Assembly (NCBI RefSeq): GCF_027889715.1
Contig: NZ_JAPJZH010000015.1
Span: 1 to 64,000 of the forward strand
Direction: 5' to 3'
DNA: 64,000 bases
Origin: Allohoeflea poritis
GTDB taxonomy: Bacteria > Pseudomonadota > Alphaproteobacteria > Rhizobiales > Rhizobiaceae
Every line of letters starts with the position of its first letter. Within the stretch, counting starts at the first letter, position 1. A program made the position numbers and the translations under genes. The notes under the pieces are model-generated. The model was not told where the DNA came from. It saw only the letters and a program-made list of their open reading frames with translations, and did not search any database. This document shows, in pieces, positions 20,641-28,925 of this stretch.

Positions 20641-21231
20641 CTAAGCGAGGCCGCGCGCGCCATCAATGATCAGACGGCTGGCGATGCGCGCATAGTCCTC
20701 ACGGGTAATCCCACCCTCCGGCCGGAACCACATATAGTGCCAGTTGAGCATGCCGAAGAGCGACATGGTGACGGGCTTGATCAGACGCGCATCGAGCCGC
20801 GGATTGATTCCCGTAACGGCGGCGGCAAAGCGTGCGACGAGCCGCCTTTCCAGATCCTTCAGCGCTTCCTGCTGATCGCCCGGCAGGTGCTTCATCTCGT
20901 TGATCTGCACCTTGTGCTCATGATCGGCCTCGCGATAGGCATCAAGCAGCGCGGCTATGAGAAGGTGCAGGCGCTCTTCCGGCGGCGCGTCCGGCCGATC
21001 GGCGCCCTCCACGGTCAGGCAGAGATCCTTCAGATGCGCCCCGATGACATCATACAAAAGCGCGTCCTTGCCGGAATAGTAGTGATAAAGCAGCGCCTTG
21101 GATACACCGCAAACCTCGGCAAGCTGTGACATCGACGAACGGTCATAGCCGACCTCGGCGAACAGCCTGGCCGCTTCCTGTAAAATGGCGCCCCGCTTGA
21201 CTTCGTAGTCGACGGCTTTTGTTCTGGCCAA
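20641..21231 (-). CDS. TetR-family regulator (PaaR-like)
   Basis: The 196-residue protein has a TetR helix-turn-helix near the N-terminus (SMSQLAEVCGVSKALLYHYYSGKDALL) and a variable ligand-binding domain. Location between paaK and paaX and the TetR-type palindrome upstream of paaG/paaN suggest it is a PaaR-type repressor responding to a CoA thioester of the pathway. That role is inferred from context. Confidence 0.88.
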   Translation of the reverse strand: MARTKAVDYEVKRGAILQEAARLFAEVGYDRSSMSQLAEVCGVSKALLYHYYSGKDALLYDVIGAHLKDLCLTVEGADRPDAPPEERLHLLIAALLDAYREADHEHKVQINEMKHLPGDQQEALKDLERRLVARFAAAVTGINPRLDARLIKPVTMSLFGMLNWHYMWFRPEGGITREDYARIASRLIIDGARGLA

Positions 21232-21261
21232 ATGCGAATTCCCGAGCTTCGTTGTCTGTTC

Positions 21262-22608
21262 TTAGTCGGTTTTGCGAAGGTCGACAACGCGCCGGGCCTT
21301 GCCGGCGGACCGTTCCACACCACCCGGAACGCGCACGTCAACTTTCGCCGTAACGCCAAGCGTGCTCTTCACATGCGCGGCGAGTTCCGAACCGCTTTTC
21401 TCGCGTGCCGCGTCATCCGCCGCGTCCGGCATCGATTCCACCATGATCGTCATCGTATCCATCCGGCCCGCGCGTGTGAGTTCGATCTGGTAGTGCGGTG
21501 AAAGTCCGGCGCATTTCAAGAGTTGCTCCTCGATCTGCGTCGGGAAGATATTGACGCCGCGCACGATCATCATGTCGTCGGAGCGGCCGGTGACTTTCTC
21601 CATCCGCCGCATGGTGCGTGCCGTGCCTGGCAGCAGGCATGTGAGGTCGCGCGTGCGGTAGCGGATGATGGGAAAAGCCTCCTTGGTCAGCGACGTGAAG
21701 ACCAGTTCGCCCTTTTGACCGTCGGGAAGCACCGCGCCGGTATCCGGATCGATGATCTCCGGATAAAAATGGTCTTCCCAGATGTGCAGGCCGTCCTTCG
21801 TCTCGACACACTCATTGGCAACGCCCGGACCCATGACCTCAGACAGGCCGTAAATGTCGACCGCGTCCATGTTGAAAGAGTCCTCGATTTCCTGCCGCAT
21901 GGAGTTGGTCCACGGTTCGGCCCCGAAGATGCCCACCTTGAGTGAAGATTCACGCGGATCGATCCCGGCACGGCGGAATTCATCGAGCACCGATAGCATG
22001 TAGGACGGCGTGATCATGATGATTTCCGGCTTGAAATCATCAATCAGCGTGACCTGCCGTTCCGTCATGCCACCGGAAACCGGCACCACCGTGCAGCCGA
22101 GTTTCTCCGCGCCGTAATGGGCGCCCAGACCGCCTGTGAAGAGACCGTATCCGTAGGCGACATGCACCATTTCACCCGGCCGACCGCCGCTGGCGTAGAT
22201 CGAGCGGGCGACGACCTGCGCCCAGGTATCGACATCCTTCAGCGTATAACCGACGACCGTCGGCTTGCCCGTGGTTCCCGAGGACGCGTGAATGCGGGCC
22301 AGTTTTTCCCTCGGTACGCTGAACATGGAAAACGGGTAATTGTCGCGCAGGTCCTGTTTCACCGTGAACGGAAAGCGGGCGAGGTCCGCGAGCTCTTTCA
22401 GATCGTCCGGATGCGCGCCGTGCGTGTCAAAATGCGCGCGATAGAATGAAGAATTCTCATAGGCGCGTTTGAGGGTCTCCTTCATGCGCGAAAGCTGCAC
22501 CGCCGAGATCTCGTCACGGGACGCCGTTTCGATCGGCTCCAGGCCGCCCTCGCCCTGAATTGAGATGGAAGCCGGTGCGCCGAGATCCTTGTCTGACTGT
22601 GCCTGCAT
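21262..22608 (-). CDS. paaK: Phenylacetate-CoA ligase
   Basis: PaaK activates phenylacetate with ATP and CoA, the entry step of the pathway. The 448-residue AMP-forming ligase has the phosphate loop ASSGTTGKP, the adenine-site YGLSEVMGPG, RTRDLTCLLPG and the hinge GRSDDMMIVRGVNIFP. The start at 22608 has GGAGGATTTTCAA before it; a 12-codon longer form is possible. It lies 30 bases after the TetR gene start on the upstream side and 32 bases below paaI. Confidence 0.96.
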   Translation of the reverse strand: MQAQSDKDLGAPASISIQGEGGLEPIETASRDEISAVQLSRMKETLKRAYENSSFYRAHFDTHGAHPDDLKELADLARFPFTVKQDLRDNYPFSMFSVPREKLARIHASSGTTGKPTVVGYTLKDVDTWAQVVARSIYASGGRPGEMVHVAYGYGLFTGGLGAHYGAEKLGCTVVPVSGGMTERQVTLIDDFKPEIIMITPSYMLSVLDEFRRAGIDPRESSLKVGIFGAEPWTNSMRQEIEDSFNMDAVDIYGLSEVMGPGVANECVETKDGLHIWEDHFYPEIIDPDTGAVLPDGQKGELVFTSLTKEAFPIIRYRTRDLTCLLPGTARTMRRMEKVTGRSDDMMIVRGVNIFPTQIEEQLLKCAGLSPHYQIELTRAGRMDTMTIMVESMPDAADDAAREKSGSELAAHVKSTLGVTAKVDVRVPGGVERSAGKARRVVDLRKTD

Positions 22609-22640
22609 TTGAAAATCCTCCTGACTGCCGCTTTGTCTGG

Positions 22641-23111
22641 TCACCCGTCGACCGGCAGATGCGTTCCCTTGACGGTACGTGAGTGACCGCGAAACTCGGC
22701 CACGGTTTCACCGTCTTCCCGGGTGACGCGAATGTCGTAGATACCGCCACGGCCGGCCTTGTGCACCTCGCGCGCCACAGCCGTCAGCTTCTCGCCGCTG
22801 TGCACCGGCAACAGGAAGGAGACGGCGCAATGTTGCGCCACCGTATTCTGGTTATAGCTGTTGCACGCGAAGGCAAAGGCACTGTCGGCGAGCGTGAAGA
22901 TGAAGCCGCCGTGGCAGATATCGTGCCCATTCGTCATGTGGTCCAGCACCGTCATCGACAATGTCGCGGTGCCGGCCGACACCGATTCGATCTCCATGCC
23001 GAGATGCTTAGAAGCGTTGTCGTGCGCCCACATGGAAGCCGCACAGGCCCTGGCCAGTTCGTCAGGCGCCATTTCAGATGCTTTGGGTTCTTCCGAGGAC
23101 ATTGCGCTCAT
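22641..23111 (-). CDS. paaI: PaaI-type hotdog thioesterase
   Basis: PaaI hydrolyses aryl-CoA thioesters (preferring ring-hydroxylated phenylacetyl-CoAs), releasing CoA from dead-end products. The 156-residue hotdog protein has NGHDICHGGFIFTLADSAFAFACN, containing the family's catalytic Asp in the hotdog helix. Its start overlaps the paaG stop (ATGA). Confidence 0.94.
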   Translation of the reverse strand: MSAMSSEEPKASEMAPDELARACAASMWAHDNASKHLGMEIESVSAGTATLSMTVLDHMTNGHDICHGGFIFTLADSAFAFACNSYNQNTVAQHCAVSFLLPVHSGEKLTAVAREVHKAGRGGIYDIRVTREDGETVAEFRGHSRTVKGTHLPVDG

Positions 23112-23896
23112 CTCCGGCCGGTAAACGCGGCAGGCCGTTTTTCCAGAAATGCCGTCACGCCTTCCGCATAGTCCGGCGTGCGGCCCGCTTCCCGCTGCGT
23201 ATCGCGTTCAAGGTCAAGCTGCCGGTCGAAAGAGTTCGCACCGGATGCCTGGACCAGCATTTTGGTCAATCCAAGCCCGACCGTCGCGCCTTTCGCCATG
23301 CCGGCTGCAAGGCTGTGCGCTTCGTTCATCAGTTCGCCATCGTCGACCGCCCGCCAGATCATGCCCCATTGTTCCGCCGTTTCGGCGGTGACGGGCACAC
23401 CGGTCATCATGATCGCCTTGGCCCTGGCCTCGCCGATCAGGCGCGTGACGGTCCAGGTGCCACCGCTGTCAGGCACCAGGCCGATTTTCGAGAATGCCTG
23501 GATAAATTTCGCCGATTTCGCCGCCAGCACGATATCACACGCAAGCGCCACATTGGCGCCGGCCCCTGCGGCAACGCCGTTAACCGCACAGATGATCGGA
23601 AGCTGGATGGCGCGCAGCTTGCGGACCAGCGGATTGAAATAGGTCTCAATGGTCTGGCCGAGATCCGGCGTGCCCTCGGCCGGATTGCGCTCGCCGAGAT
23701 CCTGACCGGCGCAAAAGCCACGGCCCGCGCCCGTCAGGATAATTGCGCGGCAGTCCGGGTTCTCGTCGGCAGCGTCAAGCGCTTCCATCAAGCTGTTGTT
23801 TTGTATGGGCGTAAAGGCGTTCAGCTTGTCCGGACGGTTAAGCGTGATCACGACATAACCGTCGCTGTTTTCCACCAGAACACGATCATCGCTCAT
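23108..23896 (-). CDS. paaG: Enoyl-CoA hydratase/isomerase PaaG
   Basis: PaaG isomerises the ring 1,2-epoxide to the oxepin-CoA and also shifts double bonds later in the pathway. The 262-residue crotonase-fold protein has the oxyanion-hole segments AGRGFCAGQDLGERN and NGVAAGAGANVALACD and the PDSGGTW region of PaaG proteins. It is first in the leftward run from the divergent paaG/paaN promoter region. Confidence 0.93.
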   Translation of the reverse strand: MSDDRVLVENSDGYVVITLNRPDKLNAFTPIQNNSLMEALDAADENPDCRAIILTGAGRGFCAGQDLGERNPAEGTPDLGQTIETYFNPLVRKLRAIQLPIICAVNGVAAGAGANVALACDIVLAAKSAKFIQAFSKIGLVPDSGGTWTVTRLIGEARAKAIMMTGVPVTAETAEQWGMIWRAVDDGELMNEAHSLAAGMAKGATVGLGLTKMLVQASGANSFDRQLDLERDTQREAGRTPDYAEGVTAFLEKRPAAFTGRR

Positions 23897-24023
23897 TGCA
23901 CTTCTCCTCCAGAAAACGCGGCCGAGCGGCGTTGTTTCGATAAATCATCTTGCATAAACCGACCGGTTGGTCAATGATTAAGCATTACGGAATTTGCGAT
24001 CGTCCGATCAGCAGGAGGAAAGA
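23897..24023. promoter_or_regulatory. Divergent paaG/paaN promoter with TetR-type palindrome
   Basis: The 127-base region carries both promoters. It contains ACCGACCGGTTGGT at 23958-23971, a 14-bp palindrome with one mismatch whose ACCGACCG half resembles operators of TetR-family PaaR regulators as I remember them. It lies about 60 bases from paaG and 52 from paaN. Strong AGGAGGAAAGA precedes the paaN ATG. Confidence 0.65.
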
Positions 24024-25691
24024 ATGAGCGGTTTTTTCGAAACGCACAAGGCGACGCTGGACAAGGCGCTGGAGGCAGCCAGGACTCGCGACTACTGGTC
24101 GCCTTACCCGGAAATAGCCAGCGGCAAGATTTACGGCGAAACGGCCAAGGACGACGGTGCAGCTGCCTTCAAGTCAACGCTGGGCAAGCCCTTTGAGTTA
24201 GGTGGCCATCCTACAGACGGCGGAACGGTGGGAATGGAACAGTCTCCCTACGGTCTTGAACTCGGAATCACCTACCCGAAGGTATCCCCTGCCCTGCTTC
24301 TGGAAACCGCGCAAGGCGCGTCGAAGAGCTGGGCGAAGGCTTCGGTGGAAGACCGGGTCGGCGTTTGCATGGAGATCCTGCACCGGCTGAACAAGCACAG
24401 TTTCGAAATGGCGAGCGCCGTATCCCACACAACGGGCCAGGCCTTCATGATGGCGTTCCAGGCCGGTGGCCCGCATGCCCAGGACCGCGGTCTTGAAGCC
24501 GTTACCTATGCCTACGCTGAAATGACCCGCACACCTTCTTCGGCTGTCTGGACCAAGCCACAAGGCAAGCACGATCCTCTGGTCCTGCAAAAGCAATTCC
24601 GGGTCGTGCCGCGCGGCGTGGCGCTGGTGATCGGCTGCGCCACCTTTCCGACGTGGAACTCCTATCCCGGCCTGTTTGCGAGCCTTGCCACCGGCAATGC
24701 GGTGATTGTCAAACCGCATCCGGGCGCAATTCTTCCGCTTGCATTGACCGTGAAAATCGGACGCGAAGTACTGGCCGAAGCCGGTTTCGACCCGAATATC
24801 CTCTTGCTCGGCGCCGACGAACCGGGTTCTGAAATCACCAAGCAACTGGTTTGCGATCCCGCTATCCGCATCATCGATTTCACCGGTTCGAACGCTTTCG
24901 GCGACTGGGTCCGTGAGAACGCGGCCCGCGACACGCAGATCTATACCGAGGAAGCCGGCGTCAATTCGATTGTCATCGCCTCGACTGACAATTTCCGGGG
25001 CATGTGCTCGAATATCGCCTTTTCGCTCTCGCTCTATAGCGGCCAGATGTGCACGGCACCGCAGAATATCTACGTGCCGGAAAGTGGTATCGAGACGGAC
25101 GAAGGCCACAAGGATTTCGATGCGGTTGCCGAGGGGATTCGGATCTCGGTCGACAAGCTTCTGGGCGATCCGGACCGGGCAGCGGGCGTGTGTGGGGCGA
25201 TCGCCAGCGACGCAACGCTCAAGCGTGTGGAATCGGCGGCTGGGCTCGGCGCGGTTTTGCGCCCCTCCTCCACGCTGGACAGGCTGCAGGGCGCGCGAAC
25301 GGCAACGCCGGTTATCCTGAAACTGCGCGAAAGCGAAAGCGACGCACACCATCAAGAGCAGTTCGGCCCGATCAGCTTTGTCGTCGCCGTCGCCGACGCG
25401 AATGAAGGCATTGCGAAAGCCTCGGCACTGGCGGCGGAAAAAGGAGCGATCACGGCATCCATCTACGCCACCGACGATGAAACGCTCGATCACGCGGCGG
25501 ACGCCTTCGCCGAGGCCGGTGTCAGCCTGTCGTGCAACCTGACCGGCGGTGTGTTCGTCAATCAGAGCGCGGCGTTCAGCGACTACCACGTGACCGGCGC
25601 CAACCCGGCCGGCAATGCCGCGCTGACGGATGCGGCCTTTGTCGCCAATCGTTTCCGCATCGCTGCAACGCGCCGTCATCTGGCCGCTTGA
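24024..25691 (+). CDS. paaN: Phenylacetate degradation protein PaaN (aldehyde-dehydrogenase type)
   Basis: The 555-residue protein belongs to the stand-alone PaaN branch of the aldehyde dehydrogenase superfamily. The catalytic Cys lies in SLYSGQMCTAPQN and a general-base Glu in TEEAGVNS. The C-terminal MaoC-type hydratase domain of PaaZ is absent, so the ring-opening hydratase must be encoded elsewhere. It is divergent from paaG. The start at 24024 follows a strong ribosome-binding site; 10 upstream codons are open. Confidence 0.93.
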   Translation: MSGFFETHKATLDKALEAARTRDYWSPYPEIASGKIYGETAKDDGAAAFKSTLGKPFELGGHPTDGGTVGMEQSPYGLELGITYPKVSPALLLETAQGASKSWAKASVEDRVGVCMEILHRLNKHSFEMASAVSHTTGQAFMMAFQAGGPHAQDRGLEAVTYAYAEMTRTPSSAVWTKPQGKHDPLVLQKQFRVVPRGVALVIGCATFPTWNSYPGLFASLATGNAVIVKPHPGAILPLALTVKIGREVLAEAGFDPNILLLGADEPGSEITKQLVCDPAIRIIDFTGSNAFGDWVRENAARDTQIYTEEAGVNSIVIASTDNFRGMCSNIAFSLSLYSGQMCTAPQNIYVPESGIETDEGHKDFDAVAEGIRISVDKLLGDPDRAAGVCGAIASDATLKRVESAAGLGAVLRPSSTLDRLQGARTATPVILKLRESESDAHHQEQFGPISFVVAVADANEGIAKASALAAEKGAITASIYATDDETLDHAADAFAEAGVSLSCNLTGGVFVNQSAAFSDYHVTGANPAGNAALTDAAFVANRFRIAATRRHLAA

Positions 25692-25700
25692 TATTTCACG

Positions 25701-25720
25701 GCGGCGCCGTTTGGCGCCGC
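25701..25720 (+). terminator. Hairpin after paaN
   Basis: Perfect 8-bp stem GCGGCGCC/GGCGCCGC with a GTTT loop, 10 bases after the paaN stop. No U-run follows, so it may stabilise the 3' end or act with Rho rather than be a classical terminator. Confidence 0.45.
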
Positions 25721-25862
25721 TGCCCGGAACAAGACCGCGCAGGGCCGCCTATATTTTTCATCAATTTTGATAAAAAACGCTGGGTTTCATCCAATTTGCG
25801 GTTGTAACAACTGTAAATGGAGATATCGTCTCGCCGGCGTGAAATTCAGATTGGACCTTAAT

Positions 25863-26186
25863 ATGCGCAAAACATTTATTTTGGCGGCATCGGCCGCACC
25901 CCTTATCCTGACGAGTATCGCAAATGCCGAGGATTTGAGCTTCAAACTCGTCAATGAGTCACCCAGCCCGATTACCGGTTTCTATGTCTCGTCCGAAAAC
26001 AACCGTTCCTGGGAACAAAATCTGCTCTCGGGCGGCATACTCGATGTGGACTACGAGGTCGACGTCATTATAGCCGACGGCCTGAGCACATGCGTTTACG
26101 ACATCCGCGCCGAGTTCCAGGACGGTGAGGCGCTGGAGGACTACGGTCTCGACCTGTGCGATCTCGGCTCGTACGTCTTCGAATAA
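25863..26186 (+). CDS. Small secreted protein of unknown function
   Basis: The 107-residue product starts at 25863 with a clear Sec signal peptide (cleavage after ANA, about residue 23). The mature part is acidic and beta-rich with two Cys (STCVYDIR, LDLCDLG) that could form a disulfide. The pattern of a buried Trp (RSWEQNLL), a GLSTCVYDI segment and a C-terminal DLC recurs in small periplasmic alphaproteobacterial proteins without known role. It is followed by a good terminator. Confidence 0.7.
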   Translation: MRKTFILAASAAPLILTSIANAEDLSFKLVNESPSPITGFYVSSENNRSWEQNLLSGGILDVDYEVDVIIADGLSTCVYDIRAEFQDGEALEDYGLDLCDLGSYVFE

Positions 26187-26658
26187 GCGGCCGGCACAAT
26201 CCGGGGCGGGCAATATCCGGGTATCGGGCCGCGCATTCCCAATGGATGCGCGGCCTGTTTGATTCCGATCGTTGGCAAGGGACCCTGTCGGCAACAAACA
26301 AACGATCCGCACGAACATGCGTGGATCATCCGCACCTCAAAAAGCCCCGACACGGACGCATCCGGACGGGGCACAAGGGCCGCTTCCATTGTTGGTTCCG
26401 CAATTGTTTGAAAGCGGCGGCTTGGCACGCAGATGGGAACGCATTTAAGGCTTTTCCCGGGCAATCATGCCCGCTGACGGTTGAGCCATTTGCGACACGG
26501 CATATGGCCTGAAACATCTGAAACCTTCCGCAACAATTGAAACACCAAGTCTTGCAAACCGACACCGGTTTGAAATCCACGGCATCCAGATTTGCGAAAG
26601 GTAAGCCGCGAGGCCTATCGCCAGGGAATGACCCCAACGAAATTTTGAGGATGCTCAG
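26187..26658. other. 472-base intergenic region before the OsmC gene
   Basis: No gene is supported; the open frames crossing it lack family features and ribosome-binding sites. It begins with the terminator at 26227. Near the downstream end it holds three TGAAAC copies (26510, 26519, 26538), two of them in direct repeat at 9-bp spacing, which may be a regulatory site for the osmC-like gene. Confidence 0.5.
26227..26260 (+). terminator. Rho-independent terminator
   Basis: Perfect 10-bp stem GGCCGCGCAT/ATGCGCGGCC (26227-26236, 26246-26255) with a 9-nt loop, followed by TGTTTGATT. It ends the transcript of the small secreted protein. Confidence 0.75.
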
Positions 26659-27228
26659 ATGACACAAGCTACATTGACCAAGACCAAAACCGACAACGGC
26701 GTCAACGTCGAAGCGTTGATGGGTGCGCGCGATGCGCTCGAGGCAACGCCCGCTGCCGCACAGTTCAAATGGCGCACGACCTGCCACTGGGTGAACGGCA
26801 CGCACAGCCGCTCGACCATCAACAGTTTCTTCGGTCTCGGCGAAGAACAGGGCCGGCCCCGCACCTTCACCATCGATGCGGACCACCCGGAGATTTTCGC
26901 CGCCGAAGACAATGCTCCGACCCCGGCGGAACTTGCGCTGACCGGTCTGGCCAGCTGTCTGATGGGTGGTGTTGCCTCCGTCGCACAGCATCGCGGGATC
27001 CAGCTCTATTCGGTTCATGCGACCGTCGAAGGCGACATGGACCTGCAGGGCATTCTCGGCATCGATGACGAGGTCCGCAACGGGTTTGGAACCATCCGCG
27101 TGACGTTCGATGTGGATGCCGACGCATCGAAGGAAGAAATCGAGGCGCTGGTCGCTCAGTCGCAGAAGCGCTCGGCAATCTTCGACTGCCTGACAAACCC
27201 GACCAACGTCGTCGTCGACGTTGCCTGA
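26659..27228 (+). CDS. OsmC family protein
   Basis: OsmC/Ohr-fold proteins reduce organic peroxides with two cysteines. The 189-residue protein has one Cys in TGLASCLMGGVASVAQHRG and the other in SAIFDCLTNPTN, matching the two-cysteine arrangement; the N-terminal 50 residues extend beyond minimal OsmC proteins. Whether it is a true peroxidase or a hydrolase-like relative cannot be told. It is 25 bases before the flavoprotein gene and probably co-transcribed. Confidence 0.88.
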   Translation: MTQATLTKTKTDNGVNVEALMGARDALEATPAAAQFKWRTTCHWVNGTHSRSTINSFFGLGEEQGRPRTFTIDADHPEIFAAEDNAPTPAELALTGLASCLMGGVASVAQHRGIQLYSVHATVEGDMDLQGILGIDDEVRNGFGTIRVTFDVDADASKEEIEALVAQSQKRSAIFDCLTNPTNVVVDVA

Positions 27229-27253
27229 TATGGCTCAAAGGGAGGCGAGTGTC

Positions 27254-28501
27254 GTGAACAAGGTAACGACCGTCATTATCGGCGCCGGACAATCCGGGCT
27301 CGCCATGAGCCAGCAACTGACGCAGCGCTCCATCGACCATGTGTTGCTGGAGCGCGGCGACATTGCCAATTCGTGGCGCACCGAGCGATGGGATTCGCTC
27401 CGCCTGCTCACCCCCAATTGGCAAAGTCGCCTTCCCGGCTACCGCTACAGCGGTCCGGATCCCGACGGATACATGGATATGCCGGAGGTCATCCGGTTCC
27501 TCGACGGTTATGGAAAACACATCGATGCGCCGGTGGAGACACAGACGAAGGTCGGCTCCGTCCGGCAGAACGATGGCGGATATCGCGTCGAGACAGATCG
27601 CGGAACCTGGCAGTGCCGGTCCGTGGTGGTCGCGACAGGCGCCTGCAACATCGCAAATGTTCCCCCACTGGCACAGCAGCTTCCGAGCGGCATCGACAGC
27701 GTAACCCCCATGCAGTACCGAAATCCCGGCCAACTCGCCGACGGGCGTGTCCTGGTCGTCGGTGCTTCGGCGACCGGAATGCAGCTCGCCAGGGAAATCC
27801 GCCGGTCCGGACGCGACGTCATCATGGCGGCCGGCGAGCATGTGCGGGTACCCAGGACCTATCGCGGCCACGACATCAAATGGTGGATGGATCAATGCGG
27901 CCTGCTCGACTTGCGCTATGACGAGGTGGACGATATCCGGCGCGCAAGGCGCGTCCCTTCCCTGCAACTTGCCGGATCACCCGACCGCGCCACTCTCGAC
28001 ATCAATGCGCTGGCTGAGATGGATATCGAAATCGTCGGCCGGCTCGCCGGTCTGAACGGCGGCAAGCTGCTGTTTTCCGGCGCCCTCGGCAACGTTTGCG
28101 CACTGGCGGATCTGAAGATGAACCGCCTGCTGGACACCATTGACCAATGGGTCGATGAACACGCGCCGGACAGCACGACGCAGGCGCCTTATCGTTTCAA
28201 AACGACCAGGATCTCTTCATCGCCCCGCCTTGCAATCGACGCCGCACGTGATGGCGTAAAGACGATTGTTTGGGCCACGGGATACCGTCCCGACCATTCA
28301 TGGCTCGATGTTCCGGTCTTCGACCGCAAGGGCAGATTGCAGCACGATGGTGGCGTCACCGGCGCTCCCGGTCTTTATTTTATGGGACTGCCGTTCCTGC
28401 GCCGCAGGAAATCATCCCTGATCGACGGCGCCGGCGCCGATGCGCTGGACCTGGCGGATCATCTGCAGTCCTTCCTGGCCGACCGCTCGCTCGCTGCTTG
28501 A
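27254..28501 (+). CDS. FAD/NAD(P)-dependent monooxygenase-like oxidoreductase (CzcO family)
   Basis: The 415-residue protein has an N-terminal FAD Rossmann motif (IGAGQSGLAMS), the family stretch SWRTERWDSLRLLTPN and a second nucleotide-binding motif (VVGASATGMQLA). This is the fold of CzcO-like and flavin monooxygenase-like proteins. I prefer the GTG at 27254, which has GGGAGG just upstream; an ATG at 27230 lies in frame. Substrate unknown. Pairing with OsmC suggests a redox or stress role. Confidence 0.82.
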   Translation: MNKVTTVIIGAGQSGLAMSQQLTQRSIDHVLLERGDIANSWRTERWDSLRLLTPNWQSRLPGYRYSGPDPDGYMDMPEVIRFLDGYGKHIDAPVETQTKVGSVRQNDGGYRVETDRGTWQCRSVVVATGACNIANVPPLAQQLPSGIDSVTPMQYRNPGQLADGRVLVVGASATGMQLAREIRRSGRDVIMAAGEHVRVPRTYRGHDIKWWMDQCGLLDLRYDEVDDIRRARRVPSLQLAGSPDRATLDINALAEMDIEIVGRLAGLNGGKLLFSGALGNVCALADLKMNRLLDTIDQWVDEHAPDSTTQAPYRFKTTRISSSPRLAIDAARDGVKTIVWATGYRPDHSWLDVPVFDRKGRLQHDGGVTGAPGLYFMGLPFLRRRKSSLIDGAGADALDLADHLQSFLADRSLAA

Positions 28502-28613
28502 TTGGCCGGCCGACTTACCCGAAGTCACCGATATCCGCTGGCATCCGGTCGCAGGTCTGCCTGCCATGCCGCCGGGCGACACCCGTTCGATTGTTGTGAG
28601 ATAGGAATCAGAA

Positions 28614-28644
28614 GGCGCCGGCACTGGAATTCAGTACCGACGCC
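28614..28644. terminator. Imperfect hairpin between convergent genes
   Basis: Arms 28614-28625 and 28633-28644 pair at 10 of 12 positions around a 7-nt loop, between the convergent flavoprotein and DUF1127 genes. Flanks are not U-rich, so its terminator activity is doubtful. Confidence 0.3.
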
Positions 28645-28679
28645 CCTGGGAGGTTCGTGATGTGTCTTGTTTGTCCGGG

Positions 28680-28925
28680 CTATCCGTCGGCGTCGCGAAA
28701 GACGCCCCTGCCGGTCGAAATACCGAACGCGACTTCGCCGCGTGTCATGCCGATATCGTGCAGTTCGTAGCTCGACATGGCCATCAGTTGTTCGTGTTCG
28801 CGCCGCATGCGGCGCTTCGCACGCGCCCGTTCAGAAAAACGGTTCATCCATTGCAGCGCGGCTGCGGTGATCGCCATGGTCCGGGTACCGGGCCGGTTGG
28901 CGCTGTGGTCTATGATTACAGTCAT
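28680..28925 (-). CDS. DUF1127 small protein
   Basis: An 81-residue basic protein. Residues about 40-70 (RREHEQLMAMSSYELHDIGMTRGEV) match the DUF1127 (YjiS-like) signature with the conserved L-DIG-R core. In alphaproteobacteria such small arginine-rich proteins are linked to RNA metabolism and phosphate or carbon starvation responses. CAGGAGCTGGAA precedes the ATG. Confidence 0.85.
   Translation of the reverse strand: MTVIIDHSANRPGTRTMAITAAALQWMNRFSERARAKRRMRREHEQLMAMSSYELHDIGMTRGEVAFGISTGRGVFRDADG

Noticed and set aside
24198-25679. 493-codon minus-strand open frame over paaN
   Set aside because: Complement of a recognised ALDH-family gene; amino-acid composition is typical of an antisense frame.
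26326-27018. Minus-strand open frame across the region before the OsmC gene
   Set aside because: Mostly antisense to osmC-like coding sequence; no start signal or homology features.
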